Source: Pseudomonas sp. FP2335 (GTDB lineage Bacteria > Pseudomonadota > Gammaproteobacteria > Pseudomonadales > Pseudomonadaceae). From it: a DNA stretch of 64,000 nt. The notes under the pieces were generated by a model. It was not told the DNA's origin. It worked only from the letters and a program-made list of their open reading frames with translations, and searched no databases. The stretch covers positions 1,261,501-1,325,500 of the forward strand of contig NZ_CP117437.1 in NCBI RefSeq assembly GCF_030687535.1. The letters are read 5' to 3'. The position numbers and the translations under genes are program-made. This document shows positions 44,982-53,746 of this stretch, one piece after another. Each line of letters starts with the position of its first letter. Within the stretch, counting starts at the first letter, position 1.

Positions 44982-46298
44982 ATGGATGATCAACTCGCTG
45001 TGAACCCTACGATCTTGCTGGTCGACGACGAAGAGTCGATCCTCAACAGCCTGCGTCGCCTGCTGCGGGGCCAGCCCTATGACGTGGTGCTCGCCGGCAG
45101 CGGTGCCCAGGCGCTGGAGATCATGGCGGCGCAACCCATCGACCTGGTGATGAGCGATGCGCGCATGCCGAACATGGACGGCGCCACGCTGCTGGCCAAG
45201 GTCCACGAGCTTTACCCGGCCACCAGCCGTATCCTGCTGACCGGCTACGCCGACCTGCCGACGATCATCAAGGCGATCAACGAAGGGCAGATCCACCGTT
45301 ATATCGGCAAACCTTGGAATGACGACGAGCTCAAGCTGATCCTGCAGCAGGCCCTGGAACATCAGCGCCTGGAGCGCCTGACCCTGGAGCAGAACGATCA
45401 GCTCAAGACGCTCAACGCCACCCTGGAAAAACGCGTGGCCGCGCGTACCAGCGAGTTGCAGCAAACCGCCGACATGCTCGACCTGGCCTACGACGAACTC
45501 AAGCGCAGCTATGTGACCGGCACCGAAGTGTTCTCGCTGCTGGCCAACCTGCGCCTGCCCAAGGACAAGCAGACCAACCGCCCGTTGATCGAACTGGTGC
45601 GCGTGTACTGCGCGTCCCAATGCATGGACGAAGCCAGCACCCGCGACCTGACCATGGCCGCCGCGCTCTACAACATCGGCAAGCTGAGCTGGAACGACAA
45701 CATGCTGGTCGCCCCGTCCGACAAACTGCACAGCACCGACCGCGAACAGTACCGTGCCTATCCGACCCAGAGTGAATCGCTGTTGATGACCCTGGAACCG
45801 ATGAAGGACGCGGCGCGGATCATTCGCCACCACCAGGAGCGCTGGGATGGCAGCGGGTTTCCCGACCACCTCAAGGGCGAGGCGATCCCGTTCGGCTCGC
45901 GCCTGTTGAAACTGGCGGTGGACTTCATCGAGTTGCAGAAGGGCCTGATCCTTGAACGGCAGATGAACAGTGGCGAGGCGCTGTTGTACATCCAGAAATA
46001 CACCGGGCGACTCTATGACCCGGAGCTGGTGGAAGCGTTCTCCCAGGCCTGCGCCAAGTTCCTCAGCGATGTGACCCTCGGTGATCCGTCGATCAAAGTG
46101 CTGACCACCCGCGAACTGGCCGACGGCATGGTGCTGGCGCGCAACCTCAACGCCGACAACGGCATGCTGCTGCTCAACGCCGGCAAGGTGCTGAACCTGC
46201 CGCTGGTGGACAAGCTGATTGCGTTCGAGGCGATGGAAGGCGCCAAGTACAGCGTCTTCATCAAGGAAGACCCAGGCGCTTCAGGCGCACTCCAGTAA
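44982..46298 (+). CDS. Response regulator with degenerate HD-GYP domain
   Basis: A 438-residue protein: receiver (ILLVDDEESILNSL; VMSDARMPNMDG), coiled linker and an HD-GYP-like domain. The HD dyad of the family is replaced by YN in AALYNIGKL, and the GYP motif reads GFP within HHQERWDGSGFPDHLKGEAIP, so hydrolysis of c-di-GMP is doubtful; a binding or scaffold role is plausible. It is divergent from the REC-GGDEF-EAL operon across 255 bases, and shares the two-component theme of that cluster, so it is probably another output of the same kinases. GAAGG precedes the ATG. Confidence 0.85.
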   Translation: MDDQLAVNPTILLVDDEESILNSLRRLLRGQPYDVVLAGSGAQALEIMAAQPIDLVMSDARMPNMDGATLLAKVHELYPATSRILLTGYADLPTIIKAINEGQIHRYIGKPWNDDELKLILQQALEHQRLERLTLEQNDQLKTLNATLEKRVAARTSELQQTADMLDLAYDELKRSYVTGTEVFSLLANLRLPKDKQTNRPLIELVRVYCASQCMDEASTRDLTMAAALYNIGKLSWNDNMLVAPSDKLHSTDREQYRAYPTQSESLLMTLEPMKDAARIIRHHQERWDGSGFPDHLKGEAIPFGSRLLKLAVDFIELQKGLILERQMNSGEALLYIQKYTGRLYDPELVEAFSQACAKFLSDVTLGDPSIKVLTTRELADGMVLARNLNADNGMLLLNAGKVLNLPLVDKLIAFEAMEGAKYSVFIKEDPGASGALQ

Positions 46299-46408
46299 AA
46301 AATCCGCGAGGGGCCTGGTCGAGTCGTCGCACCGCCCCTCCCACATTGATTGCTGTGTTTCATGCGCACATGTGATTCTTGCACCCTTTGCCCCAAGGAA
46401 ACCCTCCC

Positions 46409-46822
46409 ATGCCGTCCACCATCCGCATCGCCGCCGCCCTCCTGATCGGCAGCGACGGCCAAACCCTGCTGGTGCGCAAGCGCGGTACTCAGGCGTTCAT
46501 GCAACCGGGCGGCAAGATCGACGCCGGTGAGCAACCTGCCGAAGCCCTGGCCCGTGAACTGCACGAAGAACTCAACCTGCGTATCGACCCCAACGCCGCC
46601 GTATACCTCGGGCACTTTTCGGCACCCGCCGCCAATGAGCCTGGTTATACCGTCGAGGCGCAGTTGTACAAGGTTTGCATCGACGTGCCGGTGAACCCCG
46701 CCGCCGAAATTGAAGAAGTGCGTTGGATCGACCCGGCCGGCGATGGCGGCCTGGTTTTGGCACCCTTGACACGTGACCTGATCCTGCCGTTTTATCGCGC
46801 ATCGCTGACCACCACCGCCTGA
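46409..46822 (+). CDS. NUDIX hydrolase
   Basis: A 137-residue NUDIX enzyme. GKIDAGEQPAEALARELHEE fits the GX5EX7REUXEEXGU box. IRIAAALLIGSDGQTLLVRKRG is the usual first strand region. ATG at 46409 has AAGGAA upstream. It probably hydrolyses a nucleotide diphosphate-linked compound; the substrate is unknown. The LysE gene follows within 25 bases. Confidence 0.92.
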   Translation: MPSTIRIAAALLIGSDGQTLLVRKRGTQAFMQPGGKIDAGEQPAEALARELHEELNLRIDPNAAVYLGHFSAPAANEPGYTVEAQLYKVCIDVPVNPAAEIEEVRWIDPAGDGGLVLAPLTRDLILPFYRASLTTTA

Positions 46823-46846
46823 CACACAGGCTCAAAGGACTGAACC

Positions 46847-47485
46847 GTGATCCCACTCAACGAGTTGCTGATTTTCGCCGCTGCCTGCCTGCTGATGGTG
46901 TTGACCCCTGGTCCGAACATGATCTACCTGATCTCCCGTTCGATCTGCCAGGGGCGCAAGGCCGGCCTGGTGTCGTTGTTGGGGGTGGTCGCGGGTTTCT
47001 TTGTGCACCTGTTCGCTGCGGCGGCGGGTTTGACTGCGGTGTTTCTCGCCGTGCCAATGGCGTATGAAGTGCTCAAATGGGCCGGCGCGCTGTACCTGCT
47101 GTGGTTGGCCTGGCAGGCGGTCAAGCCCGGCGCGCGCTCGCCCTTCGAAGCCCAGCAACTGCCGGCGGACTCCCCGCGCAAGTTGGTGACCATGGGCTTT
47201 CTCACCAGCGCGTTGAACCCGAAGATCGCGGTGTTCTACCTCTCGGTGTTTCCGCAATTCATCACCCCGGAGCACGGTTCGGTGTTCACCCAGAGCCTGA
47301 TGCTCGGTTTCACCCAGATCAGCGTGAGTTTTATGGTCAATGCGCTGATCGCGATTTTTGCCGCGAGTATTGCCAGTTGGTTTATCAACAACCCGACCTG
47401 GCTGGCGGTGCAGCGTTACTTCATGGGCTTCGTGCTGGCGGCCCTGGCCGTGCGCCTGATGCTTGAGCAGCGCCGCAGCGCATGA
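46847..47485 (+). CDS. LysE family amino acid exporter
   Basis: A 212-residue membrane protein with about six hydrophobic segments. MLLTPGPN-like MVLTPGPNMIYL, GRKAGLVSLLGVVAGFFVH and SALNPKIAVFYLSVFPQF are the LysE/RhtB signatures. Such proteins export amino acids such as lysine, homoserine or threonine. Start is GTG at 46847 with AAAGGA upstream. Its stop overlaps the GNAT gene start (ATGA). Confidence 0.92.
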   Translation: MIPLNELLIFAAACLLMVLTPGPNMIYLISRSICQGRKAGLVSLLGVVAGFFVHLFAAAAGLTAVFLAVPMAYEVLKWAGALYLLWLAWQAVKPGARSPFEAQQLPADSPRKLVTMGFLTSALNPKIAVFYLSVFPQFITPEHGSVFTQSLMLGFTQISVSFMVNALIAIFAASIASWFINNPTWLAVQRYFMGFVLAALAVRLMLEQRRSA

Positions 47486-47988
47486 TCATCCGCACGCTGG
47501 CCGCCCGTGACGCGCAGGCGTATCGGGCATTGATGCTGGAGGCGTATGGCGTCTATCCCCAGGCCTTCACCTCCAGCGTGGCCGAGCGTGCGGCGATGCC
47601 GTTGAGCTGGTGGGAGAAGCGTCTGGACAGCCCGTTGGATCGATTGCTCGGTGCTTTTGAAGGGGATGAACTGGTCGGTATTGTCGGCCTGGCGTTCGAG
47701 CCTCGGGAGAAGGCGTGGCACAAGGTGACGTTGTTTGGCATGTATGTGAATGCCCGCCATCAGCGCCAGGGTGTGGGCCGTCAACTGGTCGAGGCGGCAC
47801 TGGATGAGGCGCGCAGGCAGCCGCGCCTGAAGGTGATCCAACTGACCGTAACCGCCGGCAATGACGCGGCGTTTGCGCTGTACCAGCGTTGCGGTTTCAT
47901 CCAATACGGCCTGGAACCGTTGGCGGTGAGGGTGGGCGTCGAATACTTCGACAAAATCCACATGTGGCGCGAACTGAAGACCGACTGA
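47482..47988 (+). CDS. GNAT family N-acetyltransferase
   Basis: A 168-residue acetyltransferase. YVNARHQRQGVGRQLVEAAL contains the acetyl-CoA-binding QRQGVG loop, and AFALYQRCGF the C-terminal motif of the fold. It is translationally coupled to the LysE exporter by a four-base overlap, an association seen for exporter plus acetylated cargo. Target not known. Confidence 0.9.
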   Translation: MIIRTLAARDAQAYRALMLEAYGVYPQAFTSSVAERAAMPLSWWEKRLDSPLDRLLGAFEGDELVGIVGLAFEPREKAWHKVTLFGMYVNARHQRQGVGRQLVEAALDEARRQPRLKVIQLTVTAGNDAAFALYQRCGFIQYGLEPLAVRVGVEYFDKIHMWRELKTD

Positions 47989-48014
47989 AATCCAACTGTG
48001 GAAACCCTATCCAA

Positions 48015-48103
48015 TGTGGGAGCGGGCTTGCTCGCGAAAGCGGTGTGTCAGGTACAGATAATTCGACTGAACCACCGCATTCGCGAGCAAGCCCGCTCCC
48101 ACA
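48015..48103. repeat. REPIN, 89 bp
   Basis: Inverted REP pair of the same family and length as the 1618 copy, lying between the convergent GNAT and MetR genes. In this position it can also act as a transcript-ending hairpin for both. Confidence 0.93.
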
Positions 48104-48127
48104 TTTTGATCATCAGAGTTTTCAGTA

Positions 48128-49045
48128 TCAGCGGACGGCGCTGACCCCATCCAATGTCGAAAACGACGTGTCCTTGGCCGTCAGCAGGAAATCGCGCATA
48201 TACGGCGCATCCAGCATGTCCGCACGAATCCCCGCATACAGCGTCGCAAACAAGCCTTTCTCGCCCAGGCGCTTGGCTTTCACATACCCGCGCGAGCTGT
48301 ATTCATGCAGCGCCCAATGGGGCATGCCGCACACACCACGGCCGCTGGCCACCAGTTGCATCATCATCACCGTCAGCTCCGAGGTGCGCACCTGGGCCGG
48401 TTCGACGTCGGCGGGTTCGAGGAAGCGGGTGAAGATGTCCAGGCGGTCGCGCTCCACCGGATAGGTGATCAGGGTTTCGGTCAGCAGGTCTTCGGGGACG
48501 ATATAGGATTTGCTCGCCAACGCATGCTGGTTCGCCACCGCCAGCATGGCTTCGTAGGTGAACAACGGTACATAGGTGATGCCTGGCAGTTCCAGCGGGT
48601 CGGACGTCACCACCAGATCCAGGTCGCCACGGGCCAAGGCCGGCAGTGGTGCGAAGGCAAAGCCGGAGGCCAGGTCCAGCTCGACCTCCGGCCACGCGTC
48701 GCGGAACTGGTCGATGGTCGGCATCAGCCACTGGAAGCAACTGTGGCATTCGATCGCCATGTGCAAGCGTCCGGCGGTGCCACCGGCCAAACGCGCAATA
48801 TCACGCTCGGCGCCGCGCAGCAGCGGCAGGGTGGCGTCGGCCAATTGCAGCAGGCGCAGGCCGGCGCTGGTGAAGCGCAGCGGCTTGGTCTTGCGCACGA
48901 ACAGCGGCATGCCCAGGCGTTCTTCCAGCTCCTTGAACTGGTGGGACAGCGCCGATTGCGTCAGGTGCAGACGTTCGGCGGCTTCCACCAGGCTGTCGGC
49001 TTCGCGCAGGGCGTGCAGGGTCTTGAGGTGGCGGATTTCGAGCAC
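48128..49045 (-). CDS. metR: LysR family regulator MetR (methionine biosynthesis)
   Basis: A 305-residue LysR regulator whose N-terminus MLEIRHLKTLHALREADSLVEAAERLHLTQSALSHQFKELEERLG is nearly diagnostic of MetR, and whose effector domain ends DFLLTAKDTSF. MetR activates metE and other methionine genes with homocysteine as co-activator. metE is not in the window. The divergent alpha/beta hydrolase and glpM downstream recall the order in P. aeruginosa, where metR, a hydrolase and glpM are close neighbours; here a 12-kb stretch separates them. Confidence 0.9.
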   Translation of the reverse strand: MLEIRHLKTLHALREADSLVEAAERLHLTQSALSHQFKELEERLGMPLFVRKTKPLRFTSAGLRLLQLADATLPLLRGAERDIARLAGGTAGRLHMAIECHSCFQWLMPTIDQFRDAWPEVELDLASGFAFAPLPALARGDLDLVVTSDPLELPGITYVPLFTYEAMLAVANQHALASKSYIVPEDLLTETLITYPVERDRLDIFTRFLEPADVEPAQVRTSELTVMMMQLVASGRGVCGMPHWALHEYSSRGYVKAKRLGEKGLFATLYAGIRADMLDAPYMRDFLLTAKDTSFSTLDGVSAVR

Positions 49046-49227
49046 GGGCTCTCCATGAAGATAATTTGTGACGAATCGGAATAGCGTGAGTTTGTCTCAT
49101 GTTGCAAGGCCTGTCGACTATGACCGCTGGGCACTCTTCATCAAACTGTCACGCAACTGTGGCAGCGCGCTTGAACAAACTTCATCAGACTCGCGCTCTA
49201 CTGGGGTTCTGCGTTTCGGTGTTTTTC

Positions 49228-50247
49228 ATGCGCGTGTTGCTTTTACTGGCCGCTTTCTTGTTCGGCCTGCCGTCTTTTGCGGCTTCTCGATGTGACGTCA
49301 ATGTCCCGACCCAATCGGTCGACCTGGCTCAGGTAAGCATCGCCTACCAGAGCATCGGTCGTGCGTCCGACCCGGCCTTGTTGCTGGTGATGGGCCTGGG
49401 CGGGCAGTTGATCCACTGGCCGGATGAAGTGGTCGTCGCCCTGTGCCAACAGGGTTTTCGGGTGATCCGCTACGACAACCGTGACGTCGGCCTGTCCTCC
49501 TGGCGCCAGGCCCCGGCCAGCGCCAACCTGACCTTCGAAGTGCTGCGCTACAAACTCGGCCTGCCGGTGGCGGCGCCTTACACACTGACCGATATGGCCG
49601 ATGACGCCATTGGCCTGATGGACGCGTTGCAGATCCAGCAATTCCACGTGCTGGGCGCGAGCATGGGCGGCATGATCGCCCAGCACCTGGCGGCCATGGC
49701 GCCGCAGCGAGTCGAAAGCCTCACGCTGATCATGACCAGCTCCGGCGCCGAAGGCCTGCCGGCGCCGAATGCGGCGTTGGTGCAATTGTTGTCGCGACGC
49801 AGCGCGCCCAACCGTGAAGTGGCGCTAGAGCAGCAGGCCGACTTGCTCGCCGCACTGGGCAGCCCGAATGTGAAGGATGATCGCCAGGCCCTGTTGCACC
49901 AGGCGGCGCTGTCCTACGACCGCGCGTTCAACCCCGATGGCGTGAAGCGCCAGATCATGGCGATCCTTGCCGAACCGAGCCGCGTGCCGCTACTCAACCA
50001 ACTGCGCGTGCCGACCCTGGTCGTCCACGGAACCGCCGACCCGCTGTTGCCGGTGATGCACGGCGTGCACTTGGCGGCGCATATCCAGGGCAGCGAATTG
50101 AGGTTGATTCCCGGCATGGCCCACCGTTTCCAGGAAGCGTTCAAGGCGCCGCTGCTGACGGCGGTGTTGCCGTACCTGCAAGCCCATCGCCAAGACGCGG
50201 CACACCTGGCGCGGATTGACCTGGGCGAGCCTTCGAAGGTGTTGTGA
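49228..50247 (+). CDS. Secreted/periplasmic alpha/beta hydrolase
   Basis: A 339-residue alpha/beta hydrolase with a signal peptide ([20 protein letters not shown]). HxG-type [22 protein letters not shown], the nucleophile elbow GASMGG, Asp in HGTADPL and His in MAHRF complete a catalytic triad. ATG at 49228 is used because it starts the signal peptide; the longer frame upstream adds an unrelated N-terminus. It is divergent from metR. Substrate is unknown. Confidence 0.85.
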   Translation: MRVLLLLAAFLFGLPSFAASRCDVNVPTQSVDLAQVSIAYQSIGRASDPALLLVMGLGGQLIHWPDEVVVALCQQGFRVIRYDNRDVGLSSWRQAPASANLTFEVLRYKLGLPVAAPYTLTDMADDAIGLMDALQIQQFHVLGASMGGMIAQHLAAMAPQRVESLTLIMTSSGAEGLPAPNAALVQLLSRRSAPNREVALEQQADLLAALGSPNVKDDRQALLHQAALSYDRAFNPDGVKRQIMAILAEPSRVPLLNQLRVPTLVVHGTADPLLPVMHGVHLAAHIQGSELRLIPGMAHRFQEAFKAPLLTAVLPYLQAHRQDAAHLARIDLGEPSKVL

Positions 50248-50302
50248 CATTGGTGTATCGTGCAACCTTTCTGGCGCGTTTTTGCCTACGAGGTTGCCCA
50301 CC

Positions 50303-50956
50303 ATGAGTACTCCCCTGAAAATCGATTTCGTCAGCGACGTGTCCTGCCCCTGGTGCATCATCGGCCTGCGCGGCCTGACCGAAGCCCTCGACCAGCTCGG
50401 CGCCGACGTGCAGGCCGAGATCCATTTCCAGCCGTTCGAACTGAACCCCAACATGCCCGCCGAAGGGCAAAACATCGTCGAGCACATCAGCGAAAAATAC
50501 GGCTCCACTGCCGAGCAATCCCAGGCCAACCGCGAGCGCATCCGCGACCTGGGCGCCGCGCTGGGCTTTGCCTTTCGCACCGACGGCCAGAGCCGCATCT
50601 ACAACACCTTTGATGCTCACCGCCTGCTGCATTGGGCCGGCCTCGAAGGTTTGCAGTACAACCTCAAGGAAGCGCTGTTCAAGGCGTACTTCAGCGACGG
50701 CCAGGACCCTTCCGACCACGCGACCCTGGCGATCATCGCCGAAAGCGTCGGGCTGGACCTCAAGCGCGCGGCTGAGATTCTGGCGTCTGACGAATATGCC
50801 GCCGAGGTGCGTGAGCAAGAGGAACTGTGGGTGTCGCGTGGCGTGACGTCGGTGCCGACCATTGTGTTCAACGACCAGTACGCGGTGAGCGGTGGGCAAC
50901 CGGCTGAAGCGTTTGTCGGCGCGATTCGCCAGATCATCAACGAATCCCGCAACTAA
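50303..50956 (+). CDS. DsbA family oxidoreductase (FrnE-like)
   Basis: A 217-residue thioredoxin-fold protein. [15 protein letters not shown] carries the CPWC active site, and [12 protein letters not shown] is the cis-Pro region. No signal peptide is present, so it is a cytoplasmic FrnE-type disulfide oxidoreductase/isomerase or chaperone, not a periplasmic DsbA. It is preceded by GAGGTT and follows the hydrolase gene by 55 bases. A REPIN begins four bases after its stop. Confidence 0.9.
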   Translation: MSTPLKIDFVSDVSCPWCIIGLRGLTEALDQLGADVQAEIHFQPFELNPNMPAEGQNIVEHISEKYGSTAEQSQANRERIRDLGAALGFAFRTDGQSRIYNTFDAHRLLHWAGLEGLQYNLKEALFKAYFSDGQDPSDHATLAIIAESVGLDLKRAAEILASDEYAAEVREQEELWVSRGVTSVPTIVFNDQYAVSGGQPAEAFVGAIRQIINESRN

Positions 50957-50959
50957 AAA

Positions 50960-51064
50960 TGTGGGGGCGGGCTTGCTCGCGAAAGCGGAGTGCCAGTCAC
51001 TAAACCTGTTGCTGATCCACCGCGTTCGCGAGCAAGCCCGCTCCCACACAAGCCCGCTCCCACA
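50960..51064. repeat. REPIN with a 16-nt tandem duplication at its end
   Basis: An 89-bp REPIN (50960-51048) of the same family as the others, followed by an exact second copy of its last 16 bases (CAAGCCCGCTCCCACA at 51033-51048 and 51049-51064). One internal base of the left arm also differs (GGGGGCGGG instead of GGGAGCGGG). Confidence 0.9.
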
Positions 51065-51146
51065 TGGGTTACTCATTGTTCACAAGAGACCCGCTGGCCC
51101 GGCCCTTGCATTGACCCCCTGAAGCCATAAAGGGGGCACCTCTGCC

Positions 51147-52067
51147 TTGAATATTCTTGATCTCGACCACAGCCTCACCGGCCAGGCACCGATTGCCCTG
51201 CGCCTGGCCAGCGGTCAGGCCACGCGCATCGACCTGCTGGACCTGGGCCCCAAGCTGCGCCTGTGGTCCACCGAAAAAACCTGGAAGTCTTTCGCCCAAC
51301 GCCTGGCCCAGCGGCCCCGGCCGGTGGATGCGCGGCCGGACATCCTGTTTGTCGGCTCCGGCGACTATCACCACCTCACACCGGCGTTTCTCGCCGACTT
51401 GAAAGAGCCTGTCAGCCTGATCCACTTCGATAACCACCCCGACTGGGTGCGCTTTGCGCCCAAGCGCCACTGTGGCTCGTGGGTCAATCGCGCGCTGAAA
51501 ATGCCGGCGATCAAACGCATCGTCACCCTCGGCCCCTGCAGCGACGACCTGCATAACCCGCAACTGCGCGGTGGCAACCTCGGGGCGCTCAAACGCGGGC
51601 AATTGCAGCTGTTTCCCTGGCAGCATCCACCCTCGAAAGTCTGGGGCCGGGTCGGCGATGGCGCCGGGCACCGGCAGCAGGAAAACCACCTGCACTGGCG
51701 CAATTTGGCCGAGCTGGACTGGGCTGAGTTTCTCGACCAGATGATCGACAGCCTGCCCACCGAGGCGATCTGGATCACCATCGACAAAGACGTGCTCGCC
51801 AGCGAAGACGCCGCCACCAATTGGGATCAGGGCGGCATGCGCCTGAGCCACTTGCTCCAGGCCCTGCGCGCCTTGGCGGCGCGCAAGCGGATCATTGGCA
51901 TCGACGTGTGCGGCGAGTTCGCCCAGCCTGCATTCAGCAACGCGTTCAAGCGCTGGGAAGCCAAGTCCGACCAGCCGCCACCCGAGCGCTGGAGCCCCGA
52001 GGATCTGCAACGCAATGCGGCCACCAATGCGGCCCTGATCGACCTGTTTGAGGAGTTGTTCCCGTGA
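51147..52067 (+). CDS. Arginase/ureohydrolase-like protein
   Basis: A 306-residue protein of the arginase-deacetylase fold. HFDNHPDW (H-x-D-x-H) and TIDKDVL supply the metal-binding pattern. The canonical GGDHS motif is not obvious, so it is a divergent family member and its substrate (arginine, agmatine, formimino- or guanidino-acids) is open. The start is TTG at 51147 with AGGGGG ten bases upstream, as no ATG fits. Its stop overlaps the GTG start of the first of two small membrane proteins, forming a three-gene operon. Confidence 0.75.
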   Translation: MNILDLDHSLTGQAPIALRLASGQATRIDLLDLGPKLRLWSTEKTWKSFAQRLAQRPRPVDARPDILFVGSGDYHHLTPAFLADLKEPVSLIHFDNHPDWVRFAPKRHCGSWVNRALKMPAIKRIVTLGPCSDDLHNPQLRGGNLGALKRGQLQLFPWQHPPSKVWGRVGDGAGHRQQENHLHWRNLAELDWAEFLDQMIDSLPTEAIWITIDKDVLASEDAATNWDQGGMRLSHLLQALRALAARKRIIGIDVCGEFAQPAFSNAFKRWEAKSDQPPPERWSPEDLQRNAATNAALIDLFEELFP

Positions 52068-52444
52068 CGTTGACCGTGGTGTTACTGGTGGCGTTTTCCA
52101 TCGTGCTGGATGTGATCGGCCAGCTGTGTTTCAAGCTCGGCCTGGACCGTTTGCCCGAGTTGGAAGGCGGCTTTCGCCTGAACGCGTTCTGGGGCCAGGT
52201 ATTCAATGCGCCGTTGTTGTGGGCGGGGATCGGCGCCTATGCGATTGAGTTTTTTGTCTGGCTCGAAGCCTTGTCCCGTGCGCCCTTGAGCCTGCTGTTC
52301 CCCGCCGCCGCGCTGGCGTATTGCGGGGTGGTGCTGGTGGGCAAAGTGGTGCTGGGTGAGACCGTCAGCCGTCGCCGTTGGGCGGGGACATGGGTGATCA
52401 CCTTGGGCGTGATGTTGGTGGCGATTGGAGGAGGGCAGGTATGA
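52064..52444 (+). CDS. Four-TM EamA/SMR-like membrane protein, first of a pair
   Basis: A 126-residue membrane protein with four hydrophobic segments, half the length of an ordinary EamA transporter. PLSLLFPAAALAYCGVVLVGKVVLGE and WAGTWVITLGVMLVA are EamA-type. It begins with GTG inside the arginase-like stop and ends inside the start of a second, similar protein, so the two are likely made in equal amount as a heterodimer, as in MdtIJ or ArnEF. Substrate may be the product or substrate of the arginase-like enzyme. Confidence 0.82.
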   Translation: MTLTVVLLVAFSIVLDVIGQLCFKLGLDRLPELEGGFRLNAFWGQVFNAPLLWAGIGAYAIEFFVWLEALSRAPLSLLFPAAALAYCGVVLVGKVVLGETVSRRRWAGTWVITLGVMLVAIGGGQV

Positions 52445-52833
52445 GTACGCACGCATGGCTACACGGGCGCTTTGGCACGGTGGTGTTGTGGGCGTTGCTG
52501 ATCTGCACCGAGAGCGCCGGACAGTTGTTTACCAAGGTGGCCGGCGACCAGTTGGGGCAGATGGACTTCAACTGGCTGTGGCTGGGTGAGGTGGCGCGCA
52601 ACCCCGCAATCCTGGCGGCGATTGCCTGCTACATCGGCGCGTTTTTCGTGTGGATGCTGATCCTGCGGCGCAGCAGCCTGTCCCTGGCGTTTCCGCTGAG
52701 TTCACTGGTGTTTGTGGTGGTATTGCTCGGTTCGTGGCTGGGGCTGGGGGAGCATATCAGCGCGCTGCACTGGGTGGGCGTGGCGGTGATTATCGGCGGG
52801 ATCGCCTTGTTGGCCGAAGGCGAAGAAAACTGA
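52441..52833 (+). CDS. Four-TM EamA/SMR-like membrane protein, second of a pair
   Basis: A 130-residue membrane protein with four hydrophobic segments. SLSLAFPLSSLVFVVVLLGSWLGLGE parallels the corresponding stretch of its partner. Its ATG overlaps the partner's stop (ATGA). The frame continues upstream of 52441, but that part lies inside the partner gene. Together they would form an antiporter-type exporter or flippase. Confidence 0.83.
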   Translation: MSTHAWLHGRFGTVVLWALLICTESAGQLFTKVAGDQLGQMDFNWLWLGEVARNPAILAAIACYIGAFFVWMLILRRSSLSLAFPLSSLVFVVVLLGSWLGLGEHISALHWVGVAVIIGGIALLAEGEEN

Positions 52834-52856
52834 ACAACCTGCTATGAAATGCAGGC

Positions 52857-52890
52857 CCATGTGGGAGCAGGCAAGCCAGCTCCCACATGT
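52857..52890. terminator. Bidirectional hairpin between SMR pair and MipA gene
   Basis: ATGTGGGAGC and GCTCCCACAT form a 10-bp stem around a 10-base loop, followed by a short T-rich run on the plus strand. The sequence is a single half of a REP-like unit, so it is probably a REP remnant that serves as a shared terminator for two convergent genes. Confidence 0.65.
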
Positions 52891-52903
52891 TGTTCCAGTT
52901 GAA

Positions 52904-53674
52904 TCAGTTGAATTTGTAGCTGATCGCCGTCTGCACCTGGCCTTGGTTCACATCCCCGGTTTCCTTGACGATGCTGCTGTCTGCCGCCGAACCCACCAGG
53001 TGTACCCAGCTGGCACTGGTCAGCAAGGACCAGTTGGGCGCCAGCGGAAACTCGAAGCTCTGGCTCAGCGTTACATTCTGGAAGCCGCCGCTGGCGTTGT
53101 ACGGGCGAAAGCCCGAGGCCGCAGACTCATTGGCGTCGACGCCGAAAAAGGTCTGGGTCTGGCGCGCGTCGGCAAAGTGCGCCATCAGGCTGCTGCTGCC
53201 GATAATGCCGCCGCCCAGCGGGTAGCCCAGTTCGCCGCCGACTTTACCCAGCACGCCGCTTTGGTCGTGCCCGCCGCCAACGGCCCGCCCCAGTTGGGCG
53301 TATACGCGCCAGAAATCGGCCGGGGCGTATTGGATGAAACCGCCTGCTTCAGCCATGTCCGAGACGTTGCGCAAGCCTTGCAGCTCGCCGTTCGAGGTGC
53401 GCCCCTGCAAGTAATTGATGTATGGGCCGGCGGTGATCCCGTGGGTCTTCAGCGCGCTCCAGCTCAAGCCGTCTTCGGTGCTCAGGCTGACATTGCCCCA
53501 GTCCAGGTCCAGGTAGGGCACGGGACGGGTTTCGTAGCGGCTGCCGGTCGGGTCGTGGGGTTGATAGGTAAGACCCGCGCCGACTTCGCCGGTGATGGGC
53601 TCGGCCTGGGCCGCGTTGCAAAAGCCCCACAGCCCCAATAAACCGGCGACTACAGCAGAACTGACCTTGTGCAT
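52904..53674 (-). CDS. MipA/OmpV family outer membrane protein
   Basis: A 256-residue barrel protein with a signal peptide (about 1-24, ending AQA before EPITG). EVGAGLTYQPHDPTGSRYET, PYLDLDWGNVSLSTEDGLSW and TAGPYINYLQGR are MipA/OmpV features; the protein ends YKFN. ATG at 53674 has AAGGAAA upstream. Family members are porins or scaffolds for murein hydrolases. It is divergent from the sigma-54 type operon beginning at 53902 and the tandem dyads at 53747-53786 lie in the shared upstream region, so its expression could respond to the same regulator. Confidence 0.85.
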   Translation of the reverse strand: MHKVSSAVVAGLLGLWGFCNAAQAEPITGEVGAGLTYQPHDPTGSRYETRPVPYLDLDWGNVSLSTEDGLSWSALKTHGITAGPYINYLQGRTSNGELQGLRNVSDMAEAGGFIQYAPADFWRVYAQLGRAVGGGHDQSGVLGKVGGELGYPLGGGIIGSSSLMAHFADARQTQTFFGVDANESAASGFRPYNASGGFQNVTLSQSFEFPLAPNWSLLTSASWVHLVGSAADSSIVKETGDVNQGQVQTAISYKFN

Positions 53675-53746
53675 GGAAGCGTTTCCTTCTGGGGATATGC
53701 GCGCATGAACGCGCGAAGCGCCGCCCTGACGCAAGCACTGATCTTG

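Noticed and set aside
46308..46340. GAGGGGC...GCCCCTC stem after the HD-GYP gene
   Set aside because: Seven-bp stem with 19-base loop and no T-tract; too weak to call a terminator.
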